From the NCBI GenBank assembly GCA_009103225.1, contig RHPI01003533.1:98229-162228 (forward strand): DNA of 64,000 nt, written 5' to 3'. Below are positions 21,191 through 33,700 of the stretch, in pieces. The first letter of the stretch is position 1. Every line of letters begins with the position of its first letter. Source of the DNA: Chlorokybus atmophyticus. Its lineage: Eukaryota; Streptophyta; Chlorokybophyceae; Chlorokybales; Chlorokybaceae. The position numbers were made by a program, and so were the translations under genes. The notes beneath the pieces are model-generated. The model made no database searches. It saw only the letters and a program-made list of their open reading frames with translations, and was not told the DNA's origin.

Positions 21191-23130
21191 TACATTCTCT
21201 TGTATAGAACCATGGGTCTAATGCATACCCATATAACACAGCTTGCACAAACTCATCATCAGCAGGCAATGTACCCTGCGTTGCAAGCAATTGCACACGC
21301 ATAACTGCCAACAATGACGGACAGCGACTCAGAGGATCTGCCACGTTGGTTCTGCCCGGCCGGTATACCCATTCAAAGGTACACCGCGACAAGAACTCAT
21401 TCTAGCGAGCTTGCCTACGCAACAAGTTTAGCTGTGTTGGAAAGTACACCAACGGGTTGTAATCAGTCACCACTGTGAACTGAACTCCCTCCAAGTAACA
21501 TCGCCATGTTTCAAGAGCATGCGCTATACCAAGCAATACTTGCTCAGTGGTAGTGTAGTTCACCTCTGCTGGGATGAAATTCCTACTCTGATAAGCACAT
21601 GGTCGGCCATCCTGTAGCAATACTGCACCACACCCAAGGGTGGAGGCATCGCTAATCACAGTGAAGTGTTATCCCAATTTTGCAATGCCAATACTGGTGC
21701 CGAAGTCAAAGCCAGCTTCACTTGTTGCATAGCAGCTTCTTGTGCTGCTGTCCAAGAGAATGGGGCATCCTTTCGCAACAGTTTTGTCAAAGGCACTACA
21801 ACTGGAGAGTACCCCATCATCAACTTGCGAAAGTAGTTTGCCAACCCCAAGAATGATTGCAACTCATGGATATTCTTAGGTTGAGGCCAATCTTTTACCT
21901 TGCACTTTGCAAGGGTCAGGTTTGACACCCGCACCACTCACAATATGCCGTAAAAATGGCAACTCTATCTTGCAAAAGTCACACTTTGACAAGTTGGCAA
22001 ACAAGCGATGTATACGCAGCAAGGCGAATACCGCTTCCAAGTGCTGCTTATGCTCTTCCTTGGTTTTACTCTTGACAATGATGTCATCTCAGTAAACCAT
22101 AACATACTTGCCAAGTATGCCACCAAAAATCTTATTCATTTCCTTTTGAAACACTGTGGGCGCGTTAATTAATCCAAAAGGTAACACTTTGTATTGATAA
22201 TGGCCCGAAGGTGTTCTGAATGCTGTCTTGTAAACATCAGAAGGATGAATCCGGATTTAATGATACCCACTTGTCAAGTCCAACATACTAAAGTACGCAT
22301 TTCCCGACAGTTTATCAAACACATCATTAATCCGGGGCAACGGGTATCGATTCTGTACCGTGATTTTATTCAAAGCACGGTAATCCACACACATGCGCAG
22401 GTTTCCATTCTTTTTCATCACAAACAAGATGGGCGCGCCAAAGGGTGAAGAACTCGGATCAATGAATCCCTTTTCCAATAACTCTTTGATTTGAGTTTCC
22501 ATTTCCCCCCTCTCTCGGGGGCTCAGCCTATACACAGGCCGAAATAGAGGCTCACTATCAGGGAGTAATGGTATTGTGTGTCCAACACCTGGATCAGGGG
22601 GTAAACCTGGCAACTCATTTGAGAATATGTCTAATATTTCTCAATGATGTCTGCAACACCTTCCGTACTGCCTGGCATAAAGTCATCAGACAATGTTAAG
22701 TGCACAAGGAAAGCCGGTGTGTTTTTACGCAATGCACGCTTCACTTGCAGTGCAGTGAGAAGCGCGGGGTTAAATTGCTTATGTACCAAGCTATGAGACC
22801 CTCTCACAGACAGCGTCACTCGCTTACGACCCTTTTTAACCGTGCACAATCGTGCACTAGTATCTAAAGTCATATTGACATTTTCCTGCCATTCCTGTCC
22901 GAGTACCACATCAACACCAGTTATGTTGATGGACACCATTATGAAGGTGAGGTTGGCATAATAGCTACCAATCTTTACCTTCATTTTAACTTCTCCTATC
23001 ACTGGCAACGCATCCCCCGCACCGGCAGCTGAACATGCAGAGGGTTTACACGCTATCTTGTTGCGCACAACCCATTGTTCCTCAACGAAATTGTGTGTTG
23101 CACCAGTGTCAAAAGAACGAACTGTTTACA
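21190..23130 (-). pseudogene. Protease, reverse transcriptase and RNase H of the complete element
   Basis: Protease: FDTGATHNFVEEQW just upstream of the frame at 23068, with the flap and GVDVVLGQEW. Reverse transcriptase: [53 protein letters not shown], then a TAA (22257-22259) where glutamine is normal. The active-site YxDD is interrupted by TGA at 22089-22091 (Y-stop-D-D-I). Then VKDWPQPKNIHELQSFLGLANYF. RNase H: VISDASTLGCGAVLLQDGRP, TWRCYLEGVQFTVVTDYNPL, and LRRQAR followed by TAG (21402-21404), where the truncated chromovirus retains tryptophan. There is also a one-base loss near 22640. Confidence 0.88.
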
Positions 23131-23591
23131 CCTTGCATTGTGCCACTAAATGTTCACAACAGAGGTACTACCCGTCCTTGAGATGTAGCCAAGAGTCCGT
23201 GACTAATGCGAGGGTTGAGTAAAATCGCTGACAATCGCACTGTCCCTGTTTCACGCTTGCTAAGCTGCTTCAACACAGTTCCCCCTCGAGTTAACCATGG
23301 GCCATGATATTTAGGCACCATCACTACCACACTTCAGGTTCTGTGCTTACCTTGCAACTCAGTCAAAGTGTGCAACACATCGGTAAGCATGTTAAACTTT
23401 ACATGTACTAACACACAAGCATTCTCTTCCACCTTTTCAACATCAAAAAGTGGCAACTTGCTATGTGCTTGCCATGCGTGTGTCATTACATGCACTTGGA
23501 ACAGCTCATCAAACCAGTTTGCTACTAGTACAAGCAACTAGTTATCAACCACTTCTACATCTACCACTTTTACATCAGCCACGGCGTAATC

Positions 23592-25014
23592 CTATTCAAC
23601 CTTCTTGGCTTTGCCCTTCCCCTTTGTTGGGCAGTTCTTTGCGATGTGGCCAGGCTGACTACAGACGTAACAGGTGCGAGCCGCAGCAGGCATGGCACCA
23701 TCAGCAGGTGCGCCACTGGTAGAAGCACCAAATGTCTTCGCCTTCTTTGCCAGGTGTGCCCTCGGATGAGAGAAACGCTTTCCTCCCACCCCCAGCGGCT
23801 TGGCCGAAACTGCCACATGTGACTTGTCCTGCACCGCCGTGTCATCATTGTACAGGTACACGCTCAGCTTCTGCAGCTTGGCCAAGTCCTTTGGAACTCA
23901 AGGAAGTCCCGTTGCCGTGTTGTACTGCAGCTGATCACGCACACGCGCATCCAAGCCGCGCTTGTACAACTCAAACTGCTCGGCCTTGTCCATGGGCATG
24001 AGGCCGTTGTTTGCACGACCGACCAATGCCTGAGACTCCTGCAGATAGGTTGAGGCCGCCCGACCATTCTGGCGCAATTTGCTGAGCTTGTAGCGAGCCT
24101 GAGTAGCCGGGTCCATGCCATCATAGCGTTCCATCAGGAACTGGAAAAGTGCCTCCACTGTCTTGGCAGCACCATCTTTTGTCAGCCTCGCCCATTCGGC
24201 AAGTGCATCAGATGGCATGAGCAACTCAGCAATAGCAATGTGGGCGCTTGAGTGACGTCAAGTAGTACTCGACAGTGACCACCCAGTCGCGAATGCTGAC
24301 GCTGCCGTTAGGCTTGAACTTCTCAGGCTTGTTCAGCGCTGTCACCGGCAGACCTGCTGAAGTAGCACCCGCCACCAGTTGGCGCAGCGCTACCAACTAA
24401 GTCTGCATAGCATCGAGGCGTGCCGTCAACTGCACTCGGCTAGTCAACTTGTCTTCCAAGTTAGGTCCCAAGTACCAGAACACATCCTTGCAACGTTATG
24501 AGGTTTCCACTCCCCAGTTGGCCAAAGCCTCAAACGCCATTTGCTTGCCTTGGTAAGGGAGAGGCTTATCATTTATGGTCATGATAGCAGCCACCTTTGG
24601 ATCACCTCGCACGAGTGGCGGGATGTTGTTCGTCAGCTCATGTTCGAGCATGTGGATCACCGTCTCCTTGCTTGCACAAGGGAGTGTGGCAAAGTATGTC
24701 TCATAGCCATCACGAACCGTCTGCGCCCATGCTTCCCACGTTTCCTGACGAAGCCGAGGGTGGGCAGCAAGCAGAGCCTTACGCTCTTCTGCATACTTCT
24801 CAATGGCCCCGCCAATGACACTGTGAGTGTCCACTGCAACTGGTGCACTTTGAGAAGACTGGTCAGGAGAAGCATCGTTGTCTTCCTTGTCTTCTTCTTT
24901 GTCACTGATAGTAAGCTTATAGCTTTCACTCGTATTAGAGTAGTTCACTTCCTCTTCACTCGATGGCTCTTATGATGTGGACTTCTCCACATCATCCCCT
25001 CCATGGTCAGACAT
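23592..25014 (-). pseudogene. Gag of the complete element with CCHC zinc knuckle
   Basis: The frame opens at ATG 25014 (MSDHGGDDVEKSTS), meets TAA at 24972-24970 and continues EPSSEEEVNYSNTSE, an acidic N-terminus. TAA at 24496-24498 follows. The retrotransposon gag core at 24224-23898 has DALAEWARLTKDG and YDGMDPATQARYKLSKLRQ, then TGA at 23898-23900, then a basic region with a nucleic-acid-binding knuckle CYVCSQPGHIAKNC and a lysine-rich end. All parts of a chromovirus gag are present but split by three in-frame stops. Confidence 0.8.
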
Positions 25015-25768
25015 CTGCCCAAGAATACAAGCCTTCAATAGTAGAAGTGTGCAAGTGCACAAAACACACAAGTTGTGCACTGCACAAGTGTCAAAATCTA
25101 CGGATTTTGTCAAGTTTCAAGTGCTTAACGTGGAGTAGCGGCAGCCGATGTTGCCACCGGAATGCCTCACAAGGGTTGGTTTCGTCGCAAATTTTACACG
25201 GTGACTGATAAGGGACTGAGGGATTGACGGGTGCCTAACCCTGCCTGACCCTACCTGACGCAACAGATTTGTCCATAAATGGACTTTCTAAGACGGCCGT
25301 TACTATCAAGCAACATATACCGACGGCAAGCGGTCGACCGATAAGTACAATCGACGGCGGCCAGCCTGTGACGGCAACACCGCACTTTAGGGTGACGACC
25401 GATTGTCGGTCGTCCCATTTGCGCGATGGCGACCTATGTGTATAGCAGGTAAGTCACGTTTTGGTCACATACAGTGACGGCCGACCGTCGGTCGTACCCT
25501 GAACGTCGAAGAGTATGCGCGACGGCCTGCCTGCTTTTGCAAGCCAGTCGCCGTTAGTCCCTATCAGGTGACCTTACCGCGTTTATTAAATAACGGTCGA
25601 TCGCCGGTCGTGCACTTAACGCGGCGGCGACCTACTTATTGTGTGTCAAGTATGATAAGCAAGTGACCGCCAGTCCCTAAAAGTCGGCAAGTTGGGACGC
25701 TGGTACAATGCAGCCGCCGTACTATCATAGCCGTACTATCATGATGTCAATGGTACGAAAGTATACAA

Positions 25769-25858
25769 ATGGTGCGATAGTGCCATTGCGACAATGGCAC
25801 TATCGTACCATACAAATGGTACGATAGTGCCATTACGACAATGGTACTCTCGTACCAT
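25769..25858. repeat. Two tandem 47-bp units, each a near-perfect 20-bp-stem hairpin
   Basis: Stem one is 25769-25788 with 25792-25811 around a CGA loop and has one mismatch that is a G-U pair in RNA. Stem two is 25816-25835 with 25839-25858, again a CGA loop and few mismatches. The arms read ATGGTACGATAGTGCCATT or close variants. Confidence 0.85.
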
Positions 25859-25968
25859 TATCATAATATGATAATGCCGTTGCAAGTCACGTTTCGACAA
25901 CGCGTTTAAATCACTCAGGCTGCCCAAGTTATTCAAACGCTCAACGGCTTCAAGTTGAACAGAGCGTT

Positions 25969-26004
<36 letters not shown>

Positions 26005-27170
26005 TAACAGTAGGTGAGCTTGGTTGCTGTCTGACGTTGTACTACGCGCAACACCGCATGCCATTTAACCACCCTCCTTGCCTTAGGGCGGCCAAACCAG
26101 GCCAGGCTAGGCCAGACCAGGCCAGGCGGCGGCAGCGGCGGCGGAGAAGGAACGGCGGCGGCAGAGCTGGAGCGGGCGGTGCAGGAGTCGCAGCTCAGTA
26201 CAAGGGTAGTACTAGCAATAGTACCCAAGGTAGTAGTAGCAGTAGTGGTAGTGGTAGCAGTAGTGGTAGTCTAGTTGTACTAGCAGTAGTAGTAGTAGCT
26301 CAGTATATTATTTTATAATTTATTTATTTTTGTTTTTTACTATTTGTCACGCATTCTTGCACACAGCTGATGACGTTAATCACGTGTGACACTTAATCAT
26401 GACTGAGCAGTACCAGAAGGTACCCTTTGAAAGTACAAATCATTAACGGTAGGTACCATAAGGTACTTGACAATTTCGCTCAGTTAGCGTACAGTCGTTG
26501 GTACCTAACTGATAGGTACTGGTCAGCTACCTGTTGGTTAGGTCATGTCCCCTGTGCTTAACCGTTGAGTACCTGACAGCTACCTATTAATTAGTGTCAG
26601 TCCCTTCATGCAGACGGCCGCCAACTAATGGTAACGGCCGGTATGCTCGGGTCCCTGTAACGGGATCGCCGGTAGACTGAAGGTCGTTAGTCTAAATGAG
26701 TATCCTCAGGTGCATGTCCGTTGCCAATATTCAGTCGGCCGGCAGGGGAAACATTTTGCGACGTTTGTGAATACAATTTCACACCCTTCACACCACCACG
26801 AATCCACGTGGTAGCAAGCACACAAGCACAAGCACCGAAATGTCATCACAATAATCTGATACAAGTGATGTGCTGGGCATGCAATGCTTGGGGGATAGGC
26901 TGCCTGAGTGGCCGCCTTCCCTAACAGCAAGCTAGGCTAGGCTAGGCTAAGACAGCTAGGCTGCGCTAGGCTAGCAGGCAAACATGTAAGCTAAGTACAC
27001 CAGCAACAGCGTTTAACTACTACAACAACAACAACAACAACACCTAACAACCCTAGTGGGTAGCGGCTGCTAGAGCCGCCGCTGCAGTCGCTGCCGCCTA
27101 AGCCCGCCGCCTGCCGCTGCTGCCGCCTCTGCGCCATCAGAGCCGCCGCCTCTCCCACAGGCCCTCGCCG

Positions 27171-27188
27171 CCCTCGCTCCAATACCAA
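27171..27188 (-). other. Primer binding site, initiator-Met type
   Basis: On the minus strand, directly after the 5' LTR, the sequence is TTGGTATTGGAGCGAGGG. TGGTAT plus GGAGC resembles the plant retrotransposon primer site complementary to the 3' end of tRNA initiator methionine (TGGTATCAGAGC). Confidence 0.6.
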
Positions 27189-27529
27189 TGTAAGGAGAGG
27201 GGGTGCTCCCTCTTCCCTTTAATCCCCTACCCCAACACCACCACCAGCCACGTCGCCCACGCCGCCGCCGCCGCCAGGGGCAACTGTCGAAGCAAAAGAT
27301 CCCCTGGCTATGGCGGTCGCCGCGTTAGCAGCGCCGCCATGCGGCTGATATCGACATGAGACTCATGTCGAATGTTGATAAAATTGTTGCAGATAAGTAA
27401 CACTACATTAGGGCCTTAATATAGGTTAACGGCCTTAATATGGCTTAATAAGCTGTATAATCCCGTTGGGACCCTTATTTAATCCTAAATAAGGGCGAGG
27501 AACCTCTATGGAGGTATCACACCGTTACA
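27189..27529 (-). repeat. 5' LTR, 341 bp
   Basis: Starts TGTAAGGAGAGG and ends CACCGTTACA; followed by the TTTGC target duplication at 27530-27534. It carries a GCC/CCG-rich segment and an A/T-rich TAGGGCCTTAA region shared with the 3' copy. Confidence 0.93.
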
Positions 27530-27534
27530 TTTGC

Positions 27535-30500
27535 ATAGATAGGCGGGTGTGCTCCCCACGTAGTTGCTTACATTGCCTACATTTGTGCAAACATACACAA
27601 CATGCTCAAGTCTCGCATTACACATTAGGGGTCTCAGTATTCGTACTTCTTTCTTCTAAGGCTCTGACGCCCGGCTTTCACAACGCCGATTCCAATGCCA
27701 CCTCCTCCTCCTCCTCCTCCGAGGGAGTCCCCTCCTCTTCCCCCCCACCCCCCCACCCCCCACCACAAGCACATTTTAACAAGATAGGCCTCCTCAGTGT
27801 TCGCGACCGGGGTGAAGAAGAATCGCTAGATCAAGACAATTGAGCACAAGGCCACACCGGGGCCAGCGCAAAACCGACACAACACCTCACTGAAATGTGG
27901 CAAAGCTTGCTCGAGCCTGCAATTAGGCAAGCAGCATCAAAAACAGTTGCATAGTGCCATGTCAAGTCGTAAGATTGACAATATCATCGCGATTACAACC
28001 GAAAAAGATGACGGCAGTAGCAGCAGTAGATGTATTGCTGCGAATAAGCTTGACCTGCGGACCAATCGCTAATTATGCAAGCCGCGCAGCATAGGTCAAG
28101 GGGATCACGTACAATTGCATCAACTCGCATCATAAGTATGCTCGTTGGTTGCAATGTATGCTATTGTACACGGATTACAAGCAGTTTATATGCAATGTAT
28201 ATACAACTCGCGCACTTTTTTTATCGGTCTGCATATAAGCCATTTACAGCATCATGTGCATCCAGAATCACGCATAGTGGTACGTACTTTCACATCAACA
28301 CGATGGCCGTGTAGATCTTGCTTCACGTGCATTGTCGTGTATTTATACTAAATACATACACGTACACCTATTACATGCTACCAGTGTAGCCTACACAAAC
28401 ACAGAACCTACCGATCTGCCGCGTACCAGAACAAGGGTCATACCTTGGATAGGTAGGCGTGATGGTGACTACGTGTCACCGCATGATTGGGCACGAGTCA
28501 GCAAGCTGCCGCTGCAGCTCTCCTGCTACGCTAGCGCCGCGACTGCTGTCGGCGACGACGTCGCACTGACATCAGTGGTATTGACTCTGTCGCGCAGACG
28601 ACAACGCCGTCGCGCGCCGACACAGACCCTTAGTCTATGGCGCGCAATTCTGGCAGATAAAGATATCGCAACAGTTTAGCAAGAGTATCTTGTGAGTACA
28701 GACAACCCTAGCCAGTGTAGTGCACTTTGTGGTCTGGTAGCCACGCAAAAGTGGGCGCATACAGGAATATTATTGTGGTAATTGCTCTGCGGCTGAATTT
28801 GAATATCTCAAGCGAGGCAGCGCGCGCCACAAGACTGTTGTGGTGCGCAATGCGCGCCGGAAGCCCAATTGGCGCTTTCAATTGTGCCACCGCGGGTAAC
28901 GACAGGCCTCCGGATTGCGCGCATCTCAATTGATCGCTCGGTAGCGCCATATTGAGGGTTAACCACCCACATGATCACGTACCGGTACTCACTGACTTCA
29001 TACCTCGACCCGGGTACCACAGCTTTGTAGTAAGCCATAGCAAAGGTTTCATGATGCAATGTATTGGTGCATACAGTTGTCAAATGACCTTTGTTGTGTG
29101 ACATCACCTTTGCAAAAAGGGCCTATAATGGGCCCATAATGGCCGCCAACTGCCACGTGGACAATGGTTGTGTTGACCAGAGGTGGTGCTAGCCGGTCAT
29201 CGGTCGGATATATCTACTTCGTGGCGACCATGGGTCAGATATCGGCTGATCTGATGGTTCATCACGCAAAGTGTACCAGTTCAGTGCCATCGGACGACGC
29301 ACAGTGTTGCTTCTTGCTAGGCCCGATACAAGGAGCCGGTTTTAAGCGTTAACCGAGTAATAAACTTCGCCGCGGAATTTGTTCTTCCCGCATCTTGTGG
29401 GCTAGACATCGAGGTTGGGGTAAGATATCACGCTATAGACGAAACATTCGGTTAGTGCTAACCGCGACAAGCAGAGAGCTAATTTCATAGTGTCGTAGTC
29501 AATGTCGTCCCATATATCAGCGGCACGGCGGCGGGGCGGCGGAGGCGGCGAGGTGAGCAGCGACGTTGGTACCGTCAGTGGCGGAGTGGGCCCCTCTTTG
29601 CAGCTTCATCAGCATTGGTATAAGATAACCAAAAAGTAAATAAGGAGGGGCGACTGGTGGTCCAGTGTCGTCGGCAGCAGCCATTAGGAGTGAGTTGTCC
29701 GGCAGCACGAGGCGCTTGCATACTTGATTGCTGGCGTGATTTCTGCTATTGTTTTTGCATAAGCTGGTGTGTGAGGACATATGCAGTAAGTTAACTGGTC
29801 GTGTGTGTTAGCACGCTGTGCTCAAATGGGTGTTCTGTGCTGGTGTTTGGAACATACGTTCGTCTCTTTGGTACAAGTGTCATCACTTGTTGCAAGGGTT
29901 CCTAGGTATACAAGGCAGCTCAATTACTGGATGCTGAGCACTGCATGATTGTTTCGTAAAGCTGTGTCATTGCGAGCAAGCAGTCAGCCACTAGTAACCA
30001 CCTGTCTGTGTCAAGTAGTGTCTCCTAATCTGTACTCCGTTCAACTGTCTGACAGCGTTGCCACGAGTAAGTTAGCCTCTGCCGCACATCGCTACTTTTA
30101 GATTCAGTGGTTTGCGCGTTTCAGTTTGTCGGCTGGTCACACTGCAGACATCGTCAGCTGTCATTGCGGTCTTGACCTAGCGACAGATGGTGGTGTGCTG
30201 AGCAGAGAGTACAAGGTCTATGGTTAGTCGTTGGCTAGTAAAGCCGCAAAATGGTTTTGAGTGAGTGTATATGCAAGTCACCCACTGAAGGCCATACGCA
30301 TTGCTTGTGTGATGTGACAGTTCTTCTTGCTCCTCTATGCGCTGATCACACCCAATCTAGCAGGAAGAAGCAAATTGTTTGATATTCGCACAGTTCAGTG
30401 GTTGTGCGTGGCAGGTGTTGATGGTGAAATATCTTTTGTGTAATTGACCACAAAACCTTGACAGTACAGCTGGGAGTCCCGCCTGGAACACATATTCTTC

Positions 30501-30754
30501 CAGTCGTAGGCAATGCCTTAGCGGCAGGGTCTGAGGGCAGGGTTCTGTTACGGTCTGTGGAGCTTGCCAAGGGTACTGGCGTCGTTGCACTGTAGCAAAC
30601 AGCGCCGGAGTTGTTGCAGCGTTTGTTGATGAGCTGCACAGCAGGCCACAGCATGGAAGCTGTGGGTTCCTTGCCCTGCTTTCTGGTTACCTGTTTGCGT
30701 GATGACTTGTGGCTATGACACCAACTGAGCCTGTTTGTCTTCTGTCTTGTGCAG
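27535..30754. other. Intergenic, no gene supported
   Basis: Contains a CTC run and C-tracts (27704-27765), a run of short open frames without conserved motifs, and the probable promoter and first exon of the bHLH gene near its right end. A short frame on the minus strand near 29680-29517 begins MAAADDTGPPVAPPYLLFGY but has no support as a gene. Confidence 0.4.
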
Positions 30755-33700
30755 GATGTTGGCCTAACATCACGGGTGGCATCCAGCCTTGGGCTGAGAC
30801 TGCGACCTGAGCTGCTGCAGCTGCTACGCATATACACAGGCGCGCACGCGCACGCTCGCCCACACCCATACCAGATGCTGGTGGGCGTAGCCATGGATGC
30901 CGTGCAACAGAGCCTGGATGACGAAATGACCGACATCCAGGATGTTATGAAGTACTTTGAGCAGGTGTGGTGGCGTGCATATGCTTGCATACGATGAGCT
31001 GTTTGGTGACGTGTGCCATTGCAGTACAAACGCCCCTGCTCGCTTATGTGTTGCAAAGGCTTAATGATCGAAGGCTTAATAATCTGATCGAAGGCTTAAG
31101 GATCTTGGATGTGCGCAGGGTGCTTGTAGCGAGTCCCTGGACTCTTTTGAGAGTGACGTGTCGGAAATTTTTGGAGGCCACATGCAGCAATCATCGCACC
31201 AGCAGCACATGCAGCAGCAGCAGCAGCATTTGCAACACCAGCAGCAGCTGTTGCAGCAGCAGCTCCAGCAGCAGCAGCGGTTGCAGCAGTCTCAGCACCA
31301 GCAGCACCAGCAGCACCAGCAGCAATCATCTCTGCACGGAAGCATGTTTGCCAACAACGTTCATTCCATGCCAATGTCAAAGCCGCCAGCGCCCACCACC
31401 GTTTCACCATTAAGGTATAACGCCGTTGCTTCTTGGTGACTTATAAGAACACTGCCGTTTCCCTTGCTGTTTCGCTGAAAATGACTTGCCTCAGGTCACC
31501 ACTCAACGCACCTACAGCCACATCTGCTGGCATGACCAATGCCACAACATCGCCCTACTCGGACGTCAAGCCCCCCAACCCAGCTCAGGCTGGCTTGCAA
31601 GACGCGTACCAAGCACACATGACAAGCGTGTCCTACAACCCGGAAGGCTCACTGCACAGGTTGGTTGCTAGACAATGCTGTGCTGCTCTCTATCCGTCGC
31701 GCGTGTGTGTACACGTTTGTGCATGATTGTGTCCGCTCATGCGTACATTTATGTGGCGTGTGCATGCAAACGCTGTCTCAGTGGCTTGACTGCGAGCTTA
31801 ATGCACTTGACACAACCTACATAGAGATTGACGGTGAAGTTTTGATGTGGAGTTTTGGCAGGTCAATGTCGGAAAACTCGTTAGAAGCGCGATTGCGCAA
31901 GCTACCCGGCAAGAGCCGCCTGAAGCTAGTCACTAGCGACTTATCAGACGAGGCGCCCGGCAACGGAATCATCTTCTCGCCAGATTGCTATCAGATGATG
32001 CAAGACGGCAACAGGGAGCCCACGAATAATGCCGCAGGCCGGTGGTACAGCCCTGATCAGCTTCTCAATGGACAGGTATCACACTGTCACTGCTCCCGCC
32101 ACACAACTTGTACCTGCATATGAAATAACACCAAGGCCGGCATTCCCACGTGCTTGTTCCCTGCAGCATCATTATGTACTCTATATATCACATGCATTGC
32201 AACCTGGTCTTTGTACGCTGTTGTTTGCAGGGCTACTCAAACGCTCATCACTTTGGCTCGGATATGCAAAAAGAGCGGAAGTCTCTTCTAACTGGTGGAC
32301 TGCAAGGCCAGCATCTGTCCAGAAGCATCAGCATGGACGGTCTTCCCATTCCCATGCAGGCCATTCCGGTGGTGGACTTGTCAGCTATGGAGTTCGCCGC
32401 CAAGAAGTTTCGAAAGCACACCGATACCAAGGTGAGAGCGATGATTAATTACTGCATACACCCATAACTTTCTCTCACGTCTTGAACTTCTGCCCCTGGT
32501 TGGTTTTGGACAAGTTGTTGCGCTCACATGCATCATGTTGTGACAGCCACCCTCGGCGTTGACGTCTCCCGATAGGCTACCGTTCTACTCGCCCGAGCAG
32601 TTCCTCTCACCAACAATGAGCATGAGCGCACGAAGCTCGCCGACAGCTTCCTCGCCTCAGAACTCCAGGCCGGCCTCGCACTCGGCAGCTGAGCGCAGGA
32701 GACGAGACAGATTCAATGAAAGGCTCAATACGCTTCGGGATCTGGTCAACTGCTCAGTCAAGGTATTCCATGTTTCTACTTGTTGGGTATCATTGGCATG
32801 CGTCTCCTTTGTGCTGCTACGTGGCTCTGAGCGTCACACCTTATGTTGGTTTCTTGGTCACGCAGGCGGACAAGACATCCGTGCTTGAGAACGCTATCGA
32901 GTACGTGAAGAAGCTGCAGTTGCGAACAATCGCTCCTGCTTCCCCTGGGGCATCGCGCGACATCTCTCACAGGGTAAACTTACACCACTGATGCCAAAAC
33001 TCATGTTGCTGTCCTCGGTTGAATGCATCTGACATGCTGTTTTGCTCCTGGGTTCATCAGCGAAGCAGCTCCGACCAGGATCCATTTGCAGCCCCGACAC
33101 CCCCAACACGGCCCCCGCCTCATCTGCGAGAGCACTCTCAAGACTCTGAGGAGTCGGCGTTGCGTGTCGGTCATGTCACCAAAGAGGTGCACACGCATTT
33201 CTTGAATCTGATCCCCAATCCCTTTCAAGTCATCATCAGTTGTAATGAGTCCTGTACTGACCTCTTCTATTTGTCAACCTGCAGCTTTCTGTTGAGAACG
33301 TGGTGGACGGCTATAGGATTCGAGTAAGTGTCATGACCCAAGCATTGTGGTGTCGTTCATGGAAACACTCAGTTTCATCAGATCTAATAAGGTTGATGGT
33401 GTTGTGTTGCAGATGTCGTGCAAGTACGAGCGTAGCGTATTCTCCAACATCATGCAAGTGCTGAGCAACCTGCAATTGGATGTGGTGAAGGCGGATATCT
33501 CGGCGTCGAGCGACCAGGCCATGAACATTATCAGAGTAAGGCTTCCAGAGGGCAACAAGACGACAGCCTCAGAGCTGCGACATTCACTGCAGGTAAATAC
33601 ACTGTACTGATTGCGCAGCAGCCATGGTGTAACGCAAGCATCCTTCACAATCACAGAGCAAATGAGACAAAGTTATATCATCTGTGTAAAGCACAGTAGT

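Larger units (their letters stand above)
25015..27188 (-). other. Long leader of the Ty3 element with palindromic and hairpin repeats
   Basis: About 2.2 kb separates the primer binding site from gag and holds no reading frame. It contains three CGACCG...CGGTCG palindromes (25394-25414, 25482-25494, 25594-25610) in diverged repeats, two tandem hairpins (25769-25858), a GGC run (25972-26000), TAG/TGG trinucleotide runs (26205-26300), many GGTACC/GGTACTT variants (26410-26590) and a GCTAGGCTAG run (26931-26975). Such structure could serve RNA packaging, dimerisation or internal initiation, which I infer only from position. Confidence 0.6.
19333..27529 (-). mobile_element. Structurally complete Ty3 chromovirus, 8.2 kb, inactive
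   Basis: Both LTRs are 341 bp (19333-19673 and 27189-27529), start TGTAAGGAGAGGGGGTGCTCCCT and end CCGTTACA or CGTTACA, and differ by few bases. A perfect 5-bp target duplication TTTGC flanks them (19328-19332 and 27530-27534). On the minus strand the order is 5' LTR, primer binding site, a 2.2-kb leader, gag, protease, reverse transcriptase, RNase H, integrase, chromodomain remnant, polypurine tract, 3' LTR. High LTR similarity implies a fairly recent insertion, yet the coding region has many stop codons. Confidence 0.9.

Noticed and set aside
13855-24972. A non-standard genetic code with TAA/TAG read as glutamine, as in some ulvophyte algae
   Set aside because: Several in-frame TAA and TAG codons sit at glutamine positions in the retroelements, but the host genes use TAA, TAG and TGA as normal ends and have none inside, and the elements also have TGA and TAG at tryptophan or arginine sites.
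28332-28679. A 115-codon open frame in the intergenic region
   Set aside because: Low-complexity arginine-rich translation without recognisable domain.
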